Shown: piece by piece, positions 59,541-64,000 of the stretch
Position numbering within the stretch: position 1 is the stretch's first letter
Layout: each line of letters starts with the position of its first letter
Assembly (NCBI GenBank): GCA_964446835.1
Contig: CAYUQT010000020.1
Span: 62,001 to 126,000, forward strand
Reading direction: 5' to 3'
Source: CAYUQT01 sp964446835
GTDB lineage: Bacteria; Planctomycetota; Phycisphaerae; UBA1845; JAFGLZ01
Length of the DNA: 64,000 nucleotides
Notes under the pieces: model-generated
Databases searched by the model: none
What the model was told of the DNA's origin: nothing
Seen by the model: only the letters and a program-made list of their open reading frames with translations
Program-made: the position numbers and the translations under genes

Positions 59541-59789
59541 TCAAGTCTCGGCGTGTTGCACCATCGGTTTCACTGGAACGAAGGGGATATCCCATTGGGG
59601 TGGAATAGGCCATCGCGGCGGCAGGCGGACATGCCTCGCCCGGTGCAGGGCCAGCATCAGCTTCCGGCACACCATGTCCTGCAGGGCTCCGTTGAGCTGA
59701 ACCGAGTTCCACGCATGGCAAAGCTTCTTCGGCAGGGGAATAGTGGAAGCAGACACCAGATGAATACCCGGAATCGATCTACACCTCAA
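59541..59789 (-). pseudogene. Fragment resembling the N-terminal part of DUF4338/DruA-like proteins
   Basis: The frame has GC-rich third positions and reads KKLCHAWNSVQLNGALQDMV then CRKLMLALHRARHVRLPPRW. The pattern LC..W...Q.NGAL.DM.CR.L...LHR...+.LPP is one I associate with the start of DUF4338 (Druantia DruA-like) and related transposase-like proteins. It ends after about 80 residues, so the main domain is gone. It starts two bases past the HU stop, on the opposite strand. The rest of 59540-59916 shows nothing. Confidence 0.4.
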
Positions 59790-59916
59790 GCTTTGACTCA
59801 GTTGACAGCCACCGTGTCGAACAAGGTCGATAGTGTTCCCTGAGAGGTCCGAGGGTTATAATGCCGCTGACAGGTTGCCCTAACGAGTGGATGTCGGGTG
59901 CCGGAGGGGATTGACC

Positions 59917-60984
59917 GTGAGAGGGATGCGAGACCAGAGAGACGCCACAGGGGTCCTCATGCTCGCCCTTGCCGCGAGCTATCCGGCTGGGCTCCTGGTT
60001 CCAGGAGCCCGGGCCGAGGAGCAGACAACACAAATCCTCTCGTTGTCTCCCCGGCTGACTCAACTGCTCGTCGAGCGAATGATCAACGATGTGACGGGCC
60101 GATACGGGCTTGACGAGTCGCAGAGGGCCCTGTTCAAAGAGGAAGTCGTCAAGAGGGTGCCTGCGTTTCTCGATAAACACCGTCCTGTCCTTGAGCCCGT
60201 GTTGAACGAGGTCCTCGAGCAGTATATTTTGGGGCGAGTCCCAACCACCCAGCAAGCGGCCGACTGGGGGGGCAAGATGCTCTCTGCGGTTCAGGAGGCC
60301 ACCGAGCAGGTCGATGCGACATTCCGCACGATGCGGCCTCACCTCCGGCCAGAGCAGCTCGCCCATTGGGGGCGGGATCAGTTCCAGTTCCGTCTGGGAT
60401 GCACGCTGGCCGAGGCCAAGCTGCGAAGTTACGCAGCAGGGCATTTCGATCCCAGCGAATGGGGCATGCTGCTGCCCGGCCCTCATCAGGGCGAACAGGA
60501 GATCTTCCAACAGGCACGGCGAGCAGGGCTCAGCACGACGCCGCCACAGAGCCTCTTCTCGCCCTGGGGTGCGGGGGGGCTGTCCACGAGCGGACCGGCA
60601 TTCCAAAGATCAGGGAATCAGGCGGGACGTTCCGGACCCAACCCGCCTGCTCCTGCTGTTGAGTCGGTCGAGCCTGACCAATGGGAAGCCTACCTCCACA
60701 AGTTCATCATCGCTCACCGCCTGGACGAGGGGCAGAAGACGTCGGCCGCGGTTGTCCTTAGAGACGTTCAGGAGCGAGCTCACACTCACCGCCAGAGACA
60801 TGCGCCAGAATACGCCCGTCTGGCCAGGGCCCTCGTCTCAGCAAGCGACCAGGAGGTGCCGCGCCTCAAGGCCGATCTGGCGACATTGGATGCGCCAATT
60901 CGCGAGATGTTCGAGGAGTTCAAGAGCCGGCTCGATCAGCTTCTCGGTGAGTCCCAGCGACGTCAGGTTGACTCCAGTCCCTGA
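59917..60984 (+). CDS. Secreted alpha-helical protein of unknown function
   Basis: GGAGGGG at 59903-59909 precedes a GTG at 59917, giving VRGMRDQRDATGVLMLALAA, a signal peptide cleaved near GARAEE. The 355-residue protein is mostly charged helices in two halves (LTQLLVERMINDVTGRYGLDE and FIIAHRLDEGQKTSAAVVLR look like two versions of a similar helix pair). A Pro/Gly-rich linker (about 205-255) joins them. The YGLDESQ/HRLDEGQ pattern recalls Spy/CpxP-like or EF-hand-like envelope proteins, but no family is assigned. Confidence 0.7.
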   Translation: MRGMRDQRDATGVLMLALAASYPAGLLVPGARAEEQTTQILSLSPRLTQLLVERMINDVTGRYGLDESQRALFKEEVVKRVPAFLDKHRPVLEPVLNEVLEQYILGRVPTTQQAADWGGKMLSAVQEATEQVDATFRTMRPHLRPEQLAHWGRDQFQFRLGCTLAEAKLRSYAAGHFDPSEWGMLLPGPHQGEQEIFQQARRAGLSTTPPQSLFSPWGAGGLSTSGPAFQRSGNQAGRSGPNPPAPAVESVEPDQWEAYLHKFIIAHRLDEGQKTSAAVVLRDVQERAHTHRQRHAPEYARLARALVSASDQEVPRLKADLATLDAPIREMFEEFKSRLDQLLGESQRRQVDSSP

Positions 60985-61077
60985 ACGCCCCGCGGATTCT
61001 GAACCGGGCAAGAGACCAATCCTCGAGCACCACAAGCCCTTCGCAACCTGCTTCCTGCCGCGGCCGGAACCAGGCCA

Positions 61078-61176
61078 TCACATTTGGCTGATCGCACCCG
61101 TTCGCGCATCACCGTATCGGCGACCTCGCAGTTGCGAGCGGTCATCCAGCCATGCCTCACGTTGTTCTTCATTCAT
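61078..61176 (-). CDS. Small ORF with excellent ribosome-binding site, unknown
   Basis: GGAGGTGG five bases before the ATG leads into a 32-residue peptide MNEEQREAWLDDRSQLRGRR followed by YGDARTGAISQM. Just upstream another coding-like stretch (CRPVDGSVLPDDERYVAAEV then ET and stop) ends over the same start, suggesting the remains of a two-gene unit. Neither is recognised. The rest of 60985-61376 holds nothing else. Confidence 0.3.
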   Translation of the reverse strand: MNEEQREAWLDDRSQLRGRRYGDARTGAISQM

Positions 61177-61376
61177 GTTTCCACCTCCGCGGCCACGTAC
61201 CGCTCGTCGTCGGGCAGGACGGAGCCATCCACTGGCCGGCAGACTGTGCATGAATATCAATTGGAACAACACACATCGGCTCGTGTAAACTTCCTGGTAT
61301 GCCGCGTCGAGTCGAGGGCCTATCTGCGTTTGAAGCGTGGGACCGGCCGCTACCCCGACGCGCTGGATCACCTATC

Positions 61377-62294
61377 ATGCTTGAAGGCAAACGCGCTATC
61401 CTTGCTGTGCTTGCGGTCCTATGGATCAGAGGACTGGCTGTATGCGGAGCCGAAAGTGACAGCATTGGTTGGTCCGATCCCCGCTGGCTGGTTAAGCCGG
61501 GACCGAACTATCCTGGGAGGCTCAACAAGCCAATCCCCCTGACGGCAGACTTCGAACAAGGCCCCGTGGTCCTGCAGAGGGGCAAGGGCAAGGACTCCCT
61601 GACGCTCAGACCGGTCAACGCCTCCTACTCCATCGTGTTGGAGCAGAAGCTGGCGATTCCGCATCGCCTGCAGTATGACTTTCGCGGGTTGGGCTCCATG
61701 ACTTCGTGCGTGGTGTCAGTGCACACCAGAAAGCACTGGCAAGGAAACGCCGGTCTCCTGGCGTTGTATGCAAACGACAAACGCCGGAGCACACACCCGA
61801 TGGGTTGGTATCAGGCTGTTGCCCCCGTGGAATATCGGCCGGAAAAGTGGTATCGAGTTGTGATCGAAAACTACGTCGATCACTCCAAGGTCCGGGTGAA
61901 CGAACTCGACTCGGGCCTCTTGCTGGCGGACTACGACCATGTCTCCCACACCCCCGTGGCCACAGATCAGTTGGTCCTCGCGAAGGTCGATGAAAAGGGA
62001 CCGGTTGCCATTGAGTTCTCCGCCGTCACCCTTCAGACTGGACTGACTCTACCGCCGGTACCGATCTTGCCTGCCTTCGGTCCGGGGTTCCACCTCTTGT
62101 TCCACGACCCCTTTGGAGGTCAGGCCATCCAATGGGGCAGCCCCCGATACCTGCCGGGTGCGTTCACGCTGCCTAAGTTCGACTTTCGCACTTATGCGAC
62201 CTGTTTGACCGCATGGATCAGTGATTTTACGACGTTTCGACTACCCCGACCGACGAGATGGAGTGCCGAAACCTCTTCGCGGATGCTTTCCTGA
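61377..62294 (+). CDS. Secreted protein, C-terminus replaced by transposase remnant
   Basis: From the ATG at 61377 a signal peptide (AILAVLAVLWIRGLAVCGAE) is followed by a beta-rich domain. It includes QYDFRGLGSMTSCVVSVHTR, WYQAVAPVEYRPEKWYRVVI and DHSKVRVNELDSGLLLADYD, like a LamG/DUF1080-type jelly roll. A second segment begins GPGFHLLFHDPFGGQAIQWG. From about 62190 the frame reads into the antisense of the transposase remnant (ends SAETSSRMLS), so the native C-terminus is missing. Ribosome-binding site weak. Confidence 0.6.
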   Translation: MLEGKRAILAVLAVLWIRGLAVCGAESDSIGWSDPRWLVKPGPNYPGRLNKPIPLTADFEQGPVVLQRGKGKDSLTLRPVNASYSIVLEQKLAIPHRLQYDFRGLGSMTSCVVSVHTRKHWQGNAGLLALYANDKRRSTHPMGWYQAVAPVEYRPEKWYRVVIENYVDHSKVRVNELDSGLLLADYDHVSHTPVATDQLVLAKVDEKGPVAIEFSAVTLQTGLTLPPVPILPAFGPGFHLLFHDPFGGQAIQWGSPRYLPGAFTLPKFDFRTYATCLTAWISDFTTFRLPRPTRWSAETSSRMLS

Positions 62295-62665
62295 CGCAGG
62301 GTGGCCAGCATGTCCGCGAAGGAAGCACGAGCTTTCGATCGACACCATGGACGCCACGGGGCCTGGTAGTGACGATGGCCATCCAATGCGAACCACAACA
62401 CGGTAAGGCTGTACAGCAGCAGGGCGGTCGGAGCCGTCCGCTCCACCGCCCGGCGCGTCCAGCCCTGGGGCTCCTCGAATCCCAGAGGGCCCTTACTATT
62501 CTGGAACGCCTCTTCGATGGACCACCGCATGGCATACCAGGTCAGCACGTTCTCGGCGGAGGCCCCGTGACAGGTCGAGTAGAACGCCTGCACCGTGCGT
62601 CCCCCGGTCAGCGGTTCAACCGCGACCACACGCACGGGATGCTCAGGCATGGCGTACAGGTAGGC
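62192..62665 (-). pseudogene. C-terminal remnant of a DDE transposase
   Basis: The frame reads VAYLYAMPEHPVRVVAVEPL, then WYAMRWSIEEAFQNSKGPLG and PQGWTRRAVERTAPTALLL. The W.IE..F...K..LG segment with the last catalytic Glu (SIEEAF) belongs to IS4/IS701-type DDE transposases. The N-terminal two thirds are missing. It joins two genes that are both cut at this point: the secreted protein on the left and the CobT-like gene on the right. Confidence 0.75.
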
Positions 62666-63642
62666 AACGGTACTTCCTGAATCCGGTCGTGTTCCTTGGT
62701 GAACGGCCGGTACTCTGTTGAGGTGTCAATCTGGCCCACGCGTTCGGCAATGGCCTGTGCCAGAGCCTCGCGGATGAGCGTGTCGCCACCTACACGGGGA
62801 GAGACCAAGACAGCATGCCCTGCACTCCCCTGCTCACCGGTACTATTGGGCGGCTCGTCCCCCTTCGGGTCGCCTTCCTGATGAGGCACCGGATCGCCGT
62901 CTGGGGCCTCGCCCGAAGGCTCGCCATCCTGATTCTCCTGTCCATCGGGCGGCGTTGGGATCTCTGATTGCTCCGAGGATCTGCCGCCGGAACGATTCGG
63001 TTCATTGCCGTCCTCGCCGGCTTCCTGTTCCTCGCCATCCGAATGATTCGCCGACTGAGCTTGCGGCGGGTGCTGCTTCAACCACCGTGTCAACATGCTT
63101 TCGGCCAGTTCCCCAGCTTCCTGGGTATTGCTGACATTCGGGAATCCATCCAGCAGGTCATCGTAGCCCCGCAATTCACGATCCAGCCCCAGCATGTCGT
63201 TGTAGTGCGCCAGCCGCAGGTAGATCGCCGTGCAGAAGCGGTCGAACGGGGTACGTTTCTGTATCAGCCCCGCAATGCGGTCGCGGATCTGTGTAAACAG
63301 GGCATCCAGATTCGCCCGTACACCCGGCCACCGTTCCATGGCCCGCCGTTCGATCAAGGCGTCCTCAATCACATTGAGCAATCCCTCACAACCGCGGTGC
63401 TTCTTGGAGAACTCCTCGGCCACCTTGAAATCCGAGAAGGCCACGTGGCCCATCTCGTGATCGAGGAAGCCCACCATCATCCGTTCCAGATCCGGGTCCA
63501 TAGGTTCGGGCAGCGACGGCAGGGCAATCTGCTTGCCATCCGTCCACGCCCGGTCGCCCTGACAGACAACTCGTACACCAAACTGTTCCGTCAAAGTCCT
63601 GGCCAGCCGTTCAAGCTGGCCCTCGAATGGGTTTGAAAACAT
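62608..63642 (-). CDS. CobT-like metallopeptidase-motif protein, C-terminally truncated
   Basis: AAGGAGA upstream fixes the ATG at 63642 (MFSNPFEGQLERLARTLTEQ). The protein has FLDHEMGHVAFSDF with an HExxH motif at residues 62-66 and NVIEDALIERR (a third-ligand-type Glu). A long acidic Gly/Pro/Glu linker (about 205-290) is followed by YRPFTKEHDRIQ. This is the layout of CobT-related/VWA proteins found with MoxR-type ATPases, often in plasmids and phages. The frame runs into the transposase remnant near 62675, so the C-terminal VWA domain is lost and function is doubtful. Confidence 0.7.
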   Translation of the reverse strand: MFSNPFEGQLERLARTLTEQFGVRVVCQGDRAWTDGKQIALPSLPEPMDPDLERMMVGFLDHEMGHVAFSDFKVAEEFSKKHRGCEGLLNVIEDALIERRAMERWPGVRANLDALFTQIRDRIAGLIQKRTPFDRFCTAIYLRLAHYNDMLGLDRELRGYDDLLDGFPNVSNTQEAGELAESMLTRWLKQHPPQAQSANHSDGEEQEAGEDGNEPNRSGGRSSEQSEIPTPPDGQENQDGEPSGEAPDGDPVPHQEGDPKGDEPPNSTGEQGSAGHAVLVSPRVGGDTLIREALAQAIAERVGQIDTSTEYRPFTKEHDRIQEVPLPTCTPCLSIPCVWSRLNR

Positions 63643-64000
63643 GATTGTCTCTCCTTGCGATGCGCATGAAAAAAAAAGCCATGCCCGCCGCATCGCCTTG
63701 CGCGGGCATGACCAGTCCAACCGTCTTTCACAAGCCAGTCGGAGCTGCACCAGCGTCAGCCAGTCCTCGCGTTCAGTGACAGCAGCAGCGCCTTGGCCTT
63801 GGCGGCTTGGCCCGCTGCCAGGTAGCGAAGTGCCTTCTTCACCTAATCGGTGGAAAGGTAGGTTGCTTCACTCGCGTTGCTGCCAACCTGGACCAGGGGC
63901 TTGCGCGTAACACGTATAGATTTGTGTGAGGATTGGGGAGAGGGAGTGGGGAGGGGTTTATAAAGGTGATGGTGCGATGCGTAGGCTACGCAAACTCCAC
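63643..64000. other. Right-edge region, only a weak small frame
   Basis: A minus-strand GTG at about 63840 opens a 28-codon frame KKALRYLAAGQAAKAKALLL then SLNARTG. It has a typical amphipathic helix, but a stop lies directly upstream and no ribosome-binding site is seen; it may be a small protein of the CobT-like operon. No other gene is supported. Confidence 0.25.

Noticed and set aside
62608..63642. Intact cobaltochelatase CobT or a prophage gene cluster
   Set aside because: The VWA part is missing and no other phage or cobalamin genes are present; called a truncated CobT-like protein only.

Overview
The window looks like chromosomal DNA of a GC-rich (about 60% by eye) planctomycete, most likely of the Phycisphaerae/Sedimentisphaerales kind. 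The evidence is the family mix: a Cys-type arylsulfatase, several Tat-exported Gfo/Idh/MocA oxidoreductases, DUF1080 (3-keto-disaccharide hydrolase) and ThuA-like proteins, DUF4091, a PEP-CTERM protein, an HzsA-like di-heme fusion protein, DUF2252 and an HU-like protein of the type ending in RVAKAAKDAILG. The lineage is inferred from gene content only; no rRNA gene is present.

Layout. 1-7.8 kb: the start of an exported DUF1080/GH43-like protein running off the left edge, a transposase scrap, a phosphatase-like lipoprotein, a broken coiled-coil gene, an ABC exporter pair between two 44-45 bp direct repeats, and a GH36 alpha-galactosidase. 7.8-19.4 kb: exported carbohydrate enzymes (beta-helix lipoprotein, Tat-exported DHDPS-like aldolase, Tat-exported TIM-barrel protein, Kelch protein, heparinase-like lyase) and a methyltransferase. 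19.5-28.5 kb: a minus-strand run with a PEP-CTERM protein, sugar isomerase/epimerase, ThuA, aldo-keto reductase, HEAT-DUF1080, Gfo/Idh and DUF1080. Most of these carry export signals, and together they resemble an oxidative (3-keto-sugar) glycoside-cleavage pathway working outside the cytoplasm. 29.3-31.0 kb: GTP-dependent PEP carboxykinase with a strong terminator. 31.9-46.1 kb: Gfo/Idh, DUF4091, a 1,460-residue LamG/HzsA-like/FGE-like fusion, a BNR sialidase-like protein, an SDR epimerase, a neprosin-like lipoprotein and a second ThuA protein. 46.1-49.4 kb: a repeat-rich patch with a toxin-antitoxin pair, an IS200/IS605 element inside a palindromic repeat, a truncated lipoprotein and a QueG-like Fe-S protein. 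49.4-57.2 kb: Gfo/Idh, DUF2252, OprB-like porin and arylsulfatase preceded by a sulfatase fragment. 57.2-64 kb: a tRNA-Val 3' half, a DUF4143 ATPase, a shortened HU gene, two exported proteins, a transposase remnant and a CobT-like protein, several of them truncated.

How it fits together: the intact genes describe a polysaccharide scavenger. Porin, sulfatase, lyase, glycosidases and exported oxidoreductases would desulfate, cut and oxidise glycans, with PEP carboxykinase serving central carbon flow. Between these genes lies an unusual number of short fragments: gene tails, paired coding-like repeats, tRNA halves and IS scraps. The window therefore reads as an actively rearranging accessory region. 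No CRISPR array, complete prophage or rRNA operon was seen.
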